Origin: Actinomycetes bacterium
GTDB taxonomy: Bacteria > Actinomycetota > Actinomycetes > Actinomycetales > Actinomycetaceae
Assembly: GCA_023389315.1 (NCBI GenBank)
Contig: JAEWEQ010000041.1
Span: 1-23,189 of the forward strand
Reading direction: 5' to 3'
DNA length: 23,189 nucleotides
Shown: positions 15,512 to 23,189 of the stretch, piece by piece
Layout: the number at the start of each line of letters is the position of its first letter
How positions within the stretch are numbered: position 1 is the first letter of the stretch
The notes under the pieces: generated by a model
What the model saw: the letters and a program-made list of their open reading frames with translations, nothing else
What the model was told of the DNA's origin: nothing
Databases searched by the model: none
Position numbers and translations under genes: made by a program

Positions 15512-16133
15512 GAGCTGCCTCCACTGCTTGCTCCAGGATCAGCGCGGAGGACACGGCTCCCGGGTCCAGGTGTCCGATGGAGCGCTCCCCCAGGTAGGAG
15601 GCCCGCCCCTTGGTGGCTTTCATCGGTTTGGTGGCTTCCGCCCCGGCGCGCGCAGCTTTCGCGGCGGCTTCCAAGGTGGCGACCCCGTCCTCGTCCGGAC
15701 CGGCGATCTCTCGCGCCGCGTCAACGGCCGGGTACCAGGCATCGACCATGGTTTTTTCACCTTTAACCGCTTTGCCGCGCGCCTGGATCCCCCCGAGCGC
15801 AGCGGTGAGCATGGTCAGCACCCCGGCGGCGTCGATGCGTTCCTTGTCGGCTTCTTTGGCGGCCCGTAAGAAAGCGGTGCCATACAGCGGGCCAGCGGCT
15901 CCCCCGACGGTGTACATCAGGGTTTTCGCCACCAGTTTCATCACGTCAGCGATGGTTTCGCATTCGGTTTCGTCCAGAGCTTTGACCACGGCGGTGAAGC
16001 CGCGGTCGAGGTTTTCCCCGTGGTCACCATCGCCGATCTGGCGGTCCAGTTCAATCAGTTCCACCCGGTGTTCGGCGACCGCTTCTTGGGTGCGCCGCAT
16101 CCAGTCGATGGCCCACTTGGTATCTAAAGTCAT
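15504..16133 (-). CDS. dhaL: Dihydroxyacetone kinase ADP-binding subunit DhaL
   Basis: DhaL holds ADP permanently as a coenzyme, is phosphorylated to ATP by DhaM, and transfers the phosphate to dihydroxyacetone on DhaK. It has 209 residues, the normal length. The Mg2+/nucleotide motif IGDGDHGENLDRG (33-45) is clear, and the conserved GGAAGPLYG and KGRASYLGERSIGHLDPGA segments follow. ATG at 16133 lies 6 bases after the dhaK stop. Its end overlaps dhaM, so the operon is tightly coupled. Confidence 0.95.
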   Translation of the reverse strand: MTLDTKWAIDWMRRTQEAVAEHRVELIELDRQIGDGDHGENLDRGFTAVVKALDETECETIADVMKLVAKTLMYTVGGAAGPLYGTAFLRAAKEADKERIDAAGVLTMLTAALGGIQARGKAVKGEKTMVDAWYPAVDAAREIAGPDEDGVATLEAAAKAARAGAEATKPMKATKGRASYLGERSIGHLDPGAVSSALILEQAVEAARG

Positions 16134-16139
16134 GGTGTT

Positions 16140-17141
16140 TTACATTCCTTTCCGCAACGCCGCGGTGTGTACGGGGGCGTCGAATAGTTCAACCATGTCA
16201 TCTGCCACCCGCAGTAAGGTAATCGAACAGCCCGGCATTTCCAAACTGGTGACGTAGTTACCCACCATGGTGCGCACCGCTTTGAGGCCGTCAGCTTCCA
16301 GCAGTTGATGGAGTTTGCGGTTCACCACGTACAGTTCCGACAGCGGGGTGCCTCCCATGCCATTTACGAGGACGATCACTTCGTCTGCGGACTTAAACGG
16401 CAGGTCGTCGCGGACCTTGGTGTACATTTCTTCCACCAGGGCGTCAGCGGGTTTCATTTCGGTGCGCCGGTATCCGGGTTCCCCGTGGATGCCGATACCC
16501 ATTTCCACTTCCGTCTCCCCCAGGTCGAAGGAGGGGGTGCCGGCGTGCGGCACAGTGCAGGGCCCCAGTGCCAAGCCCATGGAGCGCATGTTGTCGTTCA
16601 CCGCTTGGGCGATCTTGGTGACGGCCGCCAAGTCATCGCCGCGTTCGGCGGCGGCCCCGGCGATCTTTTCCACCAGCACGGTGCCCGCCACGCCGCGGCG
16701 CCCCGCGGTGTAGAGGGAGTCTTCCACCGCGACGTCGTCGTTGGTGATGACGGTGGTGACTTCAATGTCGTCCATTTGCGCCAATTCCGCGGCGGTTTCG
16801 AAGTTCAGCACGTCCCCGGTGTAGTTCTTCACGATGTGCAGCACCCCGGCGCCGTGGTTGGCGCGGCGGGTGGCTTCGGCGATGGGTTCGGGGGTGGGTG
16901 AGGTGAACATTGCTCCCGGTACGGCAGCGTCCAGCATGCCATAGCCGACGTAGCCGCCGTGGAGGGGTTCGTGTCCGGAGCCGCCGCCGGAGATGATGCC
17001 GACCTTGCCGTCTTCCTTGGGGGTGGCTCGCACCACCAGGGCGGGGTCTAGGCTGATGTCGATAATGTCGCTGTGGGCGGCTTTGAATCCTTCGAGGGAT
17101 TCGGCCACTACATCATGGACGTCATTGACCAGTTTCTTCAC
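16140..17141 (-). CDS. dhaK: Dihydroxyacetone kinase substrate-binding subunit DhaK
   Basis: DhaK binds dihydroxyacetone covalently through a His hemiaminal and presents it for phosphorylation to DHAP, feeding glycolysis. It has 333 residues. Visible motifs are GIISGGGSGHEPLHGGYVG (48-66), LHIVKNYTGD (101-110) and GIGIHGEPG (215-223) with the substrate-binding His219. The GTG at 17141 has GGAGGA 7 bases upstream. First gene of the operon. No DhaR/DhaQ regulator or glycerol dehydrogenase is adjacent. Confidence 0.96.
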   Translation of the reverse strand: MKKLVNDVHDVVAESLEGFKAAHSDIIDISLDPALVVRATPKEDGKVGIISGGGSGHEPLHGGYVGYGMLDAAVPGAMFTSPTPEPIAEATRRANHGAGVLHIVKNYTGDVLNFETAAELAQMDDIEVTTVITNDDVAVEDSLYTAGRRGVAGTVLVEKIAGAAAERGDDLAAVTKIAQAVNDNMRSMGLALGPCTVPHAGTPSFDLGETEVEMGIGIHGEPGYRRTEMKPADALVEEMYTKVRDDLPFKSADEVIVLVNGMGGTPLSELYVVNRKLHQLLEADGLKAVRTMVGNYVTSLEMPGCSITLLRVADDMVELFDAPVHTAALRKGM

Positions 17142-17182
17142 GGTGTTTCCTCCAGTTCACTTCAGTTACGCCCACCAGCTTC

Positions 17183-17202
17183 GGTGTAAGCGCACTCACA
17201 CC
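17183..17202. promoter_or_regulatory. Pseudo-palindromic operator candidate upstream of dhaK
   Basis: GGTGTAAGCGCACTCACACC is a 20-base inverted repeat (8 of 10 positions symmetric), 42 bases before the dhaK GTG. It adjoins a possible -10 (TAAGGT on minus, 17205-17200). A transcription factor controlling the dha operon could bind here; its identity is unknown. Confidence 0.45.
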
Positions 17203-17232
17203 TTAGTTTGTCACGTTGGGACCGCTAAGGCC

Positions 17233-17264
17233 ACCGGCTCGAGCGATTCACCACCCGAGCCGGT
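17233..17264. repeat. Perfect 9-bp inverted repeat between folC and dhaK
   Basis: ACCGGCTCG (17233-17241) and CGAGCCGGT (17256-17264) flank a 14-base loop. There is no T-run on the minus side. It could be a second regulatory site for dhaK or an RNA stem-loop. Confidence 0.5.
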
Positions 17265-17294
17265 TCCCAACTCATTTAGACCACCTCACCGGTG

Positions 17295-17318
17295 CGGGAG
17301 CGGCGTCACCGGCTCCCG
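17295..17318 (-). terminator. Weak stem-loop just after folC
   Basis: CGGGAGC and GCTCCCG (7 bp, 10-base loop) start 8 bases after the folC stop. The T-run is missing, so it is only a possible terminator or mRNA 3'-end structure. Confidence 0.35.
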
Positions 17319-17325
17319 GCGCTTC

Positions 17326-18921
17326 TCACTGGCCTTTTATGAGGGCGCGTGCCGCTCCGGCCAGCACCACCGAGCCGAACACCACTACCCCACTGGAGGT
17401 GGCGGGGTCTGCGGCGATTTCGCTGCGCTCCACCGCCCGGTCGATGGCGTCCAGCAGGGAGGCTTCCGCCCACACCCGGTCCGTCCCGAACACGTCGGTG
17501 GCTATCTCAGTCAGCTGCGCCAGGCTCATGGCCCGCGGGGAGTCCATCTGGGTGAGCACAATCTCATCCAGTAGTGGTTCCATTTCCGCCAGCACCGCCT
17601 CCACGTTCTTATCCGCCATGGCGGAGTAAACCCCCACCACGGTGGTGTAATCGAAGGCTTCTTCCACCGCTTGCACGAGGGCGTTCGCGCCGTGCGGGTT
17701 GTGGGCGGCGTCCACAATAATGGACGGGGACGAACGCACCACTTCGAGGCGTCCCGGGGAAGTGGCAGCGGCGAACCCGTCCTCGACAATCTGGGCTTCC
17801 AGGGCCCGCCCCGCGTTAAAGGCTTCCACCGCGGCCAACGCCAGCGCCGCGTTGGATGCCTGGTGGGCGCCCAGCAGGGGCAGGGGGATATCTTCGTAGG
17901 TGGCTGCCGGGGTGCGCACGGTGATGACTTGCCCGCCGACCCCCACTTGGCGTGACACCAGGTCAATGTCTTGGCCCAGGAACCGGCAGGTGGCTCCCGC
18001 TTCGGCGCAGGCTTGGCGGACGATTTCTTCCACCGCGGGCTCTTGCGGGGCGCTGATAACGGTGGCGCCGGGTTTAATGATGCCCACTTTTTCGCGGGCG
18101 ATTTCCTCCACCGAGGCTCCCAACCACTTTTCGTGGTCTTTCGCTATCGGGGTGAGGACCGCAACTTCGGCGTCCAGCACGTTCGTGGCGTCCCATTTGC
18201 CACCCATCCCCACTTCCACCACGGCCACATCCACCGGGGCGTCAGCGAACGCCGCGTACGCCATGGTGGCTAGTACTTCGAAGAAGGACATTTGCGGGCC
18301 GCCGCGGTGGGCGGAGTGCGCATCCACCATTTCCAGGTAGGGGGCGACGTCGGCGTAGGCTTCCAGGAACTGGGTTTCGCTGACCGGCTCGCCCGCCAGG
18401 CAGATGCGTTCGCGGATGGAGTTCAGGTGGGGGCTGGTGAAGCGTCCCACGCGCCGCCCGCTGGCTTGCAGCAGGGAGTCAATCATGCGGCTGGTGGAGG
18501 TCTTCCCGTTGGTGCCGGTGATGTGAATGGCACGGTAGGTAGTTTGCGGATCCCCCAGGATATGCATGGCCAGTTGCAGGCGCTCCAGGGAGGGCTGCAC
18601 CTGGTGTTCGGGGGCGCGCGCAATGATGGCGCGTTCCAGTTGACGCATGGCGGCGCTGGTTTCGCTTTGCGAGGGCGGGGCGGACGCGCCGTCCTGCCCG
18701 GCTAGCGCAGCGTCCTCGTCATCTTCGGGAAGCATTTGCAACTTCCCGAACACTTCCCGCATACCGCCACTGACGTCGCGGTTCATCACCTGCGCCACCA
18801 CTTCTTCACCGGTGGCGGGGCGTTCGCTGTCCTCCCCTGCCGCTGCAGCGTCGAGTTCAGCCAGGAACTGCGCCAGTTCCTCCCCTTCTTCCCCGGGCGC
18901 GGGAGTAGTGGGCGCGTTCAT
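17326..18921 (-). CDS. folC: Folylpolyglutamate / dihydrofolate synthase FolC
   Basis: Adds glutamates to folates (and possibly glutamate to dihydropteroate) with ATP, in the cytosol. It has 531 residues. The Mur-ligase-type P-loop ITGTNGKTSTS (134-144), FTSPHLNSIRERI, GMGGKWDATN and IIVDAAHNPHGA are all present. It carries an acidic, low-complexity N-terminal extension of about 90 residues before the catalytic domain (EELAQFLAELDAAAAGED, then PEDDEDAAL). FolC is usually about 420-450 residues. The ATG at 18921 overlaps the ileS TGA (TGATG), so translation is coupled to ileS. Confidence 0.94.
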   Translation of the reverse strand: MNAPTTPAPGEEGEELAQFLAELDAAAAGEDSERPATGEEVVAQVMNRDVSGGMREVFGKLQMLPEDDEDAALAGQDGASAPPSQSETSAAMRQLERAIIARAPEHQVQPSLERLQLAMHILGDPQTTYRAIHITGTNGKTSTSRMIDSLLQASGRRVGRFTSPHLNSIRERICLAGEPVSETQFLEAYADVAPYLEMVDAHSAHRGGPQMSFFEVLATMAYAAFADAPVDVAVVEVGMGGKWDATNVLDAEVAVLTPIAKDHEKWLGASVEEIAREKVGIIKPGATVISAPQEPAVEEIVRQACAEAGATCRFLGQDIDLVSRQVGVGGQVITVRTPAATYEDIPLPLLGAHQASNAALALAAVEAFNAGRALEAQIVEDGFAAATSPGRLEVVRSSPSIIVDAAHNPHGANALVQAVEEAFDYTTVVGVYSAMADKNVEAVLAEMEPLLDEIVLTQMDSPRAMSLAQLTEIATDVFGTDRVWAEASLLDAIDRAVERSEIAADPATSSGVVVFGSVVLAGAARALIKGQ

Positions 18922-21900
18922 CACAGTTTCTCCACTTCAATCTGCACGCTGTCACCGTCATAACCGCTGAACTGGGTTTCCAGGGCAAGCGTTTCCGCCG
19001 CGATCATCTGCTCGAACGCTGCGGCGGTGGCCAGGCGATCTTGCGGCAGTTGCAGGCGCAGGCGGATACGGTCCGCGATGTGCAGCCTCGCGGCCTTGCG
19101 CGCATCCTGGATGGAGCGCACCAGGTCACGGGCGTACCCTTCGGCCTCCAACTGCTCATCCAAGGTGGTGTCCAAAACGATGAACGACCCACTGGACAGC
19201 ACCGACGCCACCTGCCCGTCCTCGGCACTGACCGCGGTGGTGAGGGTGAATTGCTCGGGGGTGAGTACAACCGCTTCCCCATCGACTTCCACGCCGGGGA
19301 AGGCCACGCCCTCGCCGCGTTTTTCCCACTGCCCACTCTTGGCGGCGGCAAACAGGCGGGAGGTTTGGCGGCGCACCGCCGGGTCGAAAGCACGCGGATT
19401 CAAGGTGATCTCTTCGCTCACTTCCAGCCCGGATTCGGAGGGAACCAGCAGCTGGACCTCCTTGATGTTGACTTCCGAGCCGATCAGGTCACGGTAATCC
19501 CCCATCTGCGGGGCTAATTCGGAAACCACGGTGAGGCGGCGCAGTGGCTGACGCACGCGGATCTTCTCCGCTTTGCGCAGCGCGTGCGCCCCAGAAACTA
19601 CCCGGCGCACTTCGTCCATCACGTCGATCAGTTCGGGGTCAGCCCAGCTTTGCACGGCTTGCGGGTAGTCGGTCAGATGTACCGACTCCCCACCGGTGAG
19701 GCCGCGCCAGATTTCTTCACTGAGCATCGGCAGCAGGGGGGCCGCCACCCGGGTGAGGGTTTCCAGGGCGGTGTAGAGGGTGTCGAATGCGCGCACGTCT
19801 TCGTCCCAGAACCGCTGGCGGGAGGTCCGCACGTACCAGTTGGTAAGCAGGTCCAGATATTCGCGCACCAGTTGGCAGGCGGTGGGAATGTCGAACTCGT
19901 CATTAGCGGCGGCGGTGGCTTCCACCAGGTCGTGGGTGCGGGCCAGCAGGTAGCGATCCATCACCGGCAGGTCTGCCACCGGGGTGTCCGTACCAATGGG
20001 CTTGGCCAGGTAGCCCGCGCCCTTATTGCAGGTGCCGGCGTAGAGGCCAAAGAAGTAGTAGGCGTTCCACAGTGGCAAGAGCACTTGGCGTACGGTGTCG
20101 CGGATACCGTCCTCGGTGACAATCAGGTTGCCACCGCGCACCACCGGGGAGGACAGCAGGAACCAACGCATGGCGTCAGCCCCGTAGGAGTCGTAAACGC
20201 CGGACACGTCCGGGTAGTTACGCAACGATTTACTCATCTTGCGCCCGTCGTTACCCAAGATGATGCCGTGGGAGACACAGTTGCGGAAGGCGGGGCGGTC
20301 GAACAGGGCGGTGGCCATGACGTGCAGGGTGTAGAACCAGCCGCGGGTTTGCCCGATGTATTCCACAATGAAGTCACCCGGGTAGTGGTGTTCGAACCAG
20401 TCTTGGTTTTCGAACGGGTAGTGCACCTGCGCGAAGGGCATGGAACCGGAGTCGAACCAGCAGTCGAGGACGTCGGGGATGCGACGCATCATGGATTTGC
20501 CGGTGGGGTCATCGGGGTTGGGGCGCACCAGGGTGTCAATGAAGGGGCGGTGCAGGTCTTTAACTTCCACCCCGAAGTCAGCTTCTAGTTCCGCCAGTGA
20601 CCCGTAGACGTCTAGGCGCGGGTATTCGGGGTTGTCGGATTTCCACACCGGGATGGGTGAACCCCAGAAGCGGTTGCGAGAGATGGACCAGTCGCGGGCC
20701 CCTTCCAGCCACTTGCCGAACTGGCCGTGTTTGATGTGGCCGGGTACCCAGGTGATTTCTTCGTTCAGCTCCACCATGCGGTCGCGGATCTTAGTTACTT
20801 CCACGAACCAGGAGGACACCGCCTTGTAGATCAGGGGTTTGCGGCAGCGCCAGCAGTGCGGGTAGGAGTGCACGTAGGAGGCTTGCCGTACCAGCACGGC
20901 CCGCTGGTCGGCGGGGCGACGCTGCATGGGGCCGGAGCCGTCGCGCAGGTCAGTGATGATTGGTTTGTTTGCTTCGAACACCTGCATCCCGGCATAGTCG
21001 GGCACTTCCGCGGTGAAGCGGCCACCTTCGTCTACCGGTACCACGGGTTTGATGCCCGCAGCCTGGCAGGCGTACATGTCGTCTTCACCGAAGGCGGGCG
21101 CCATGTGCACCAGGCCGGTACCGTCCTCGGTGGTGACGAAGTCGGCTGCCAGGATGCGCCAGGCGTTGGGGCCGGGGACTTCGGGGTCGCGGTCGAGGAA
21201 GAAGTCGAAGATGGGGGCGTAGGCCCGCCCCACCAGTTCGCTGCCGGGGTAAGTTGCTTCGATGGTGGGTTCTTCACCCAGTTCGCGGGCGTAGGCTCCC
21301 AGCAGGGCTTTCGCGATGATCACGCGCTCCCCCGCCAGGTCGCCCTCGCTGGGCACCACGGTGACGTATTCGATGTCGGAGCCCACGGCGACCGCCAGGT
21401 TGGAGGGCAGGGTCCAGGGGGTGGTGGTCCAGATCAGGGCCAGTTCCCCGGTCTCTAGGCGCAGGCCCACGGTGACGGTGTTGTCTTGCCGGTCTTGGTA
21501 GACATCGTCATCCATTTTTAGTTCGTGGTTGGACAGCGGGGTTTGGTCGTTCCAGCAGTACGGCAGGACGCGGTGGCCTTCGTAGGCTAGGCCCTTGTCG
21601 TAGAGGGTTTTGAAAGCCCAGATGACGGACTCCATGTACTCCAGGTCCATGGTTTTGTAGTCGTTTTCAAAGTCCACCCAGCGGGCTTGACGGGTGACGT
21701 AATCTTCCCATTCTTGGGTGAACTGCAGTACCGAGGTGCGGCAGGTTTCGTTGAATTTCTCAATCCCGATGCCGTCTTCGCCTTCGATTTCAGACTTGTC
21801 ATCGATCCCCAGGATGCGTTCGGCTTCGATTTCGGCGGGCAGACCGTGGGTGTCCCACCCGAAGCGGCGCTCTACCCGTCGTCCCTGCATGGTTTGGTAG

Positions 21901-22157
21901 CGTCCCACCAGGTCTTTGACGTAGCCGGTGAGCAAGTGCCCGTAGTGCGGCAGGCCGTTGGCGAAGGGCGGGCCGTCGTAGAACACAAATTCGTTGTCGC
22001 CGTTGCGCCCGGCGTCCCGCTGTGCCACGGACTTGTCGAAGGTGTGATGTTCTTTCCAGTAGGCCAGAATCTCGGCTTCTATGCTGGGGAAAGATGGTGA
22101 GGCCGCTACCGCTTCACTGCGGTGCCGTGGATAGTGGTTGTGCGAGTCGTGGCTCAT
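18921..22157 (-). CDS. ileS: Isoleucyl-tRNA synthetase, eukaryal-like type 2
   Basis: Charges tRNA-Ile with isoleucine and edits valine, in the cytosol. It has 1078 residues from the ATG at 22157, which has GGAGG 5 bases upstream. An in-frame open stretch continues 54 codons further but lies in the T-box leader and is not coding. The class I motifs are HYGH (71-74) in DGPPFANGLPHYGH and KMSKS (640-644). The N-terminal blocks (GWDTHGLPAEIEAE, NETCRTSVLQF) fit type 2 IleS, the eukaryal-like form found in many actinobacteria. That form is known for low mupirocin sensitivity; resistance here is inference only. It is followed by the overlapping folC gene. Confidence 0.96.
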   Translation of the reverse strand: MSHDSHNHYPRHRSEAVAASPSFPSIEAEILAYWKEHHTFDKSVAQRDAGRNGDNEFVFYDGPPFANGLPHYGHLLTGYVKDLVGRYQTMQGRRVERRFGWDTHGLPAEIEAERILGIDDKSEIEGEDGIGIEKFNETCRTSVLQFTQEWEDYVTRQARWVDFENDYKTMDLEYMESVIWAFKTLYDKGLAYEGHRVLPYCWNDQTPLSNHELKMDDDVYQDRQDNTVTVGLRLETGELALIWTTTPWTLPSNLAVAVGSDIEYVTVVPSEGDLAGERVIIAKALLGAYARELGEEPTIEATYPGSELVGRAYAPIFDFFLDRDPEVPGPNAWRILAADFVTTEDGTGLVHMAPAFGEDDMYACQAAGIKPVVPVDEGGRFTAEVPDYAGMQVFEANKPIITDLRDGSGPMQRRPADQRAVLVRQASYVHSYPHCWRCRKPLIYKAVSSWFVEVTKIRDRMVELNEEITWVPGHIKHGQFGKWLEGARDWSISRNRFWGSPIPVWKSDNPEYPRLDVYGSLAELEADFGVEVKDLHRPFIDTLVRPNPDDPTGKSMMRRIPDVLDCWFDSGSMPFAQVHYPFENQDWFEHHYPGDFIVEYIGQTRGWFYTLHVMATALFDRPAFRNCVSHGIILGNDGRKMSKSLRNYPDVSGVYDSYGADAMRWFLLSSPVVRGGNLIVTEDGIRDTVRQVLLPLWNAYYFFGLYAGTCNKGAGYLAKPIGTDTPVADLPVMDRYLLARTHDLVEATAAANDEFDIPTACQLVREYLDLLTNWYVRTSRQRFWDEDVRAFDTLYTALETLTRVAAPLLPMLSEEIWRGLTGGESVHLTDYPQAVQSWADPELIDVMDEVRRVVSGAHALRKAEKIRVRQPLRRLTVVSELAPQMGDYRDLIGSEVNIKEVQLLVPSESGLEVSEEITLNPRAFDPAVRRQTSRLFAAAKSGQWEKRGEGVAFPGVEVDGEAVVLTPEQFTLTTAVSAEDGQVASVLSSGSFIVLDTTLDEQLEAEGYARDLVRSIQDARKAARLHIADRIRLRLQLPQDRLATAAAFEQMIAAETLALETQFSGYDGDSVQIEVEKL

Positions 22158-22545
22158 CTGATCCTCCGAAGCCAAGTTAGCGCATCGACGCTGTGTGGTT
22201 TGGTCTACTTTTCTCCGAGGACGTTCCCGACGGGGCCGGGTGCGCGGTACCACCTCGCTTGCCATTGGCATCCCTGCGACACGGCGCGGACGCGTCGGCT
22301 TGCAGCAGATCTTTGCCAATGACCGCTCATTTGCAGCGTTAACGGGCTTACCCGTCCGGTTCTACTAGGCTCCTAGCCGGATCATCCCGCAGCGCGGAAT
22401 CAACCACCTACTAGGCGCGGTTCTTCCGAAGGCTCGTCGGTGATACCTCCGAGTCACCATCGCGGGCGCCCACCCGCGGAGGCGGTTGCCAGGTGGCGAA
22501 GATGACGCGGAGCCGAGTCACAGCCGTTGTTATTCCAGTTTAGTG
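22158..22545 (-). promoter_or_regulatory. Isoleucine T-box leader of ileS
   Basis: A T-box riboswitch senses uncharged tRNA-Ile. The T-box itself, AGGTGGTACCGCGC (22255-22242), is a near-exact match to the family consensus. A candidate specifier codon ATC (Ile), followed by A, lies at 22444-22442 on the 3' side of Stem I. The base of Stem I may pair GGCTC (22514-22510) with GAGCC (22435-22431). ATTGGCA/TGCCAAT form a stem just before the T-box. No T-run terminator follows, but GTCCTC (22221-22216) can pair with GAGGAT of the ileS Shine-Dalgarno sequence. The leader therefore probably acts on translation, as known for actinobacterial ileS T-boxes. The exact 5' end and fold are uncertain. Confidence 0.88.
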
Positions 22546-22617
22546 GGGGTGGCGGCTCGGAAGCTACTTCCAAGTGGCGAGCGGATTGTGTGATCGCCCA
22601 CGCGCGCCGTTGGGGTT

Positions 22618-22663
22618 ATAAAAGCGCTTGGCGCAGCAAACCCAAGTTCGCTGCGCCAAGCGC
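22618..22663 (-). terminator. Strong Rho-independent terminator of the right-edge gene
   Basis: GCGCTTGGCGCAGC (22624-22637) and its exact complement (22650-22663) form a 14-bp stem with a 12-base loop. On the minus strand it is followed by TTTTAT. It lies 50 bases after the stop of the right-edge gene and isolates it from the ileS leader. Confidence 0.88.
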
Positions 22664-22711
22664 GAAACAAGCCTCAGCCTAGGTTAGGCTACGGTTGCTA
22701 CCGACGACCAC

Positions 22712-23189
22712 TTAGACCGCAGGCAACTCCGGCAGGCCGGCGCTGAGCCAGATTTCACGCTCAGAGAAGGCCGGACCAACCTGGTGGTTGCCGTAGACAT
22801 TGCAGGTGCCCAGACCGCCAGTCTTCCAGGTGTAGTTAACGTAGTAGGTGCAGGCATTGGTCTCACCAGAGCAAGGATCCTCGCCGCCCTCCGGGGTGCC
22901 ACCGGCTACTTTCAGACCACGCAGGAAGGAGATCTTCACCGGAATCGACATCATCAGCTCTCGGTAGGGCTTGGTTCCACGCGGCTTGCCACAGCCAGCG
23001 AGATCGTAGGGCAGCTTGGTCTGCAGGGTACCTGCGTAAACCAGGCCGGCACCGATTACCAGCGGGCCGGAGTTCGGCCCCATCACGCCACCGCCGGAAA
23101 TGGCGGAGGAGAAGCGGGCGCCCCACTCGCGTTCACCATTCTCGTCAGCCGGTCCCTGAACCCACTTGATGTTCCGACCGAGGACACCG
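22712..23189 (-). CDS. Unrecognised cysteine-containing protein (5' partial)
   Basis: I do not recognise this protein. The C-terminal 158 residues are in the window; the frame is open to the right edge, so the start is missing. It is Gly/Pro/Tyr-rich, with Cys in AGCGKPRG, EDPCSGETNACTYY and GTCNVYGN, and few charged helices. This suggests an extracellular, disulfide-bonded, beta-rich domain. It ends SAGLPELPAV with no LPxTG anchor or membrane tail. Internal in-frame ATG/GTG codons at about 23086 could be mistaken for a start, but coding continues upstream (KWVQGPADENGEREWGARFS). The strong terminator suggests a well-expressed single gene or operon end. Confidence 0.75.
   Translation of the reverse strand, partial: GVLGRNIKWVQGPADENGEREWGARFSSAISGGGVMGPNSGPLVIGAGLVYAGTLQTKLPYDLAGCGKPRGTKPYRELMMSIPVKISFLRGLKVAGGTPEGGEDPCSGETNACTYYVNYTWKTGGLGTCNVYGNHQVGPAFSEREIWLSAGLPELPAV

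Noticed and set aside
22158..22319. 54-codon N-terminal extension of IleS
   Set aside because: It is Arg/Pro-rich, lies in the T-box leader including the T-box sequence, and the downstream ATG has a good ribosome-binding site.
22863..23126. 87-codon minus-strand open frame inside the right-edge gene
   Set aside because: It lies in another frame of the edge gene and is Arg/Trp-rich with no protein-like pattern.

Overview
The window looks like a chromosomal segment from a moderately high-GC actinobacterium, most likely Actinomycetaceae or a relative. This is inferred from the gene order, frequent GTG starts, a eukaryal-type IleS behind a T-box leader, and an FtsY with an N-terminal membrane anchor. 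I saw no rRNA, tRNA, CRISPR array, transposase or phage gene. Nearly all genes lie on the minus strand. Two are on plus: an inositol-monophosphatase-like gene and an AbiEi-like gene.

Layout from left to right. 1-2512 (minus) is the ribosome-maturation operon rpsP-khpA-rimM-trmD, and TrmD runs into a GNAT-like domain cut by the window edge. 2513-5871 is an accessory block: an inositol-monophosphatase-family enzyme (+), an MFS exporter (-) and an AbiEi-like antitoxin without a visible toxin (+). 5872-10008 (minus) holds a metal-dependent amidohydrolase overlapping ffh, then ftsY. 10009-10620 has an array of about 60-bp repeats and a small single-pass membrane protein. 10663-14718 (minus) holds smc and ndk. 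14816-17141 (minus) is a PTS-type dihydroxyacetone kinase operon, dhaK-dhaL-dhaM. 17326-22157 (minus) is ileS-folC, preceded by an isoleucine T-box leader (about 22158-22545). 22712-23189 is the 3' end of an unrecognised cysteine-containing gene with a strong terminator.

How the genes relate. The core genes serve ribosome biogenesis and tRNA modification (RpsP, KhpA, RimM, TrmD), co-translational membrane targeting (Ffh, FtsY), chromosome condensation (Smc), nucleotide and folate supply (Ndk, FolC) and Ile-tRNA charging (IleS). The dha operon and the 2.5-5.9 kb block are the accessory parts.

The most unusual signal is not a gene. The octamer CGAGGACG (or its complement CGTCCTCG) occurs 25 times by hand count, about once per kb, where base composition alone predicts only one or two. 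Six copies are intergenic or in a leader, and four of those form two inverted-repeat hairpins. This resembles the behaviour of DNA-uptake sequences or another genome-wide signal, although part of the coding enrichment comes from Glu-Asp codon pairs. Other points of note are the TrmD fusion and insertion, the 60-bp repeat array that repeats a gene's stop-codon region, and the orphan AbiEi gene with a palindrome in its promoter.
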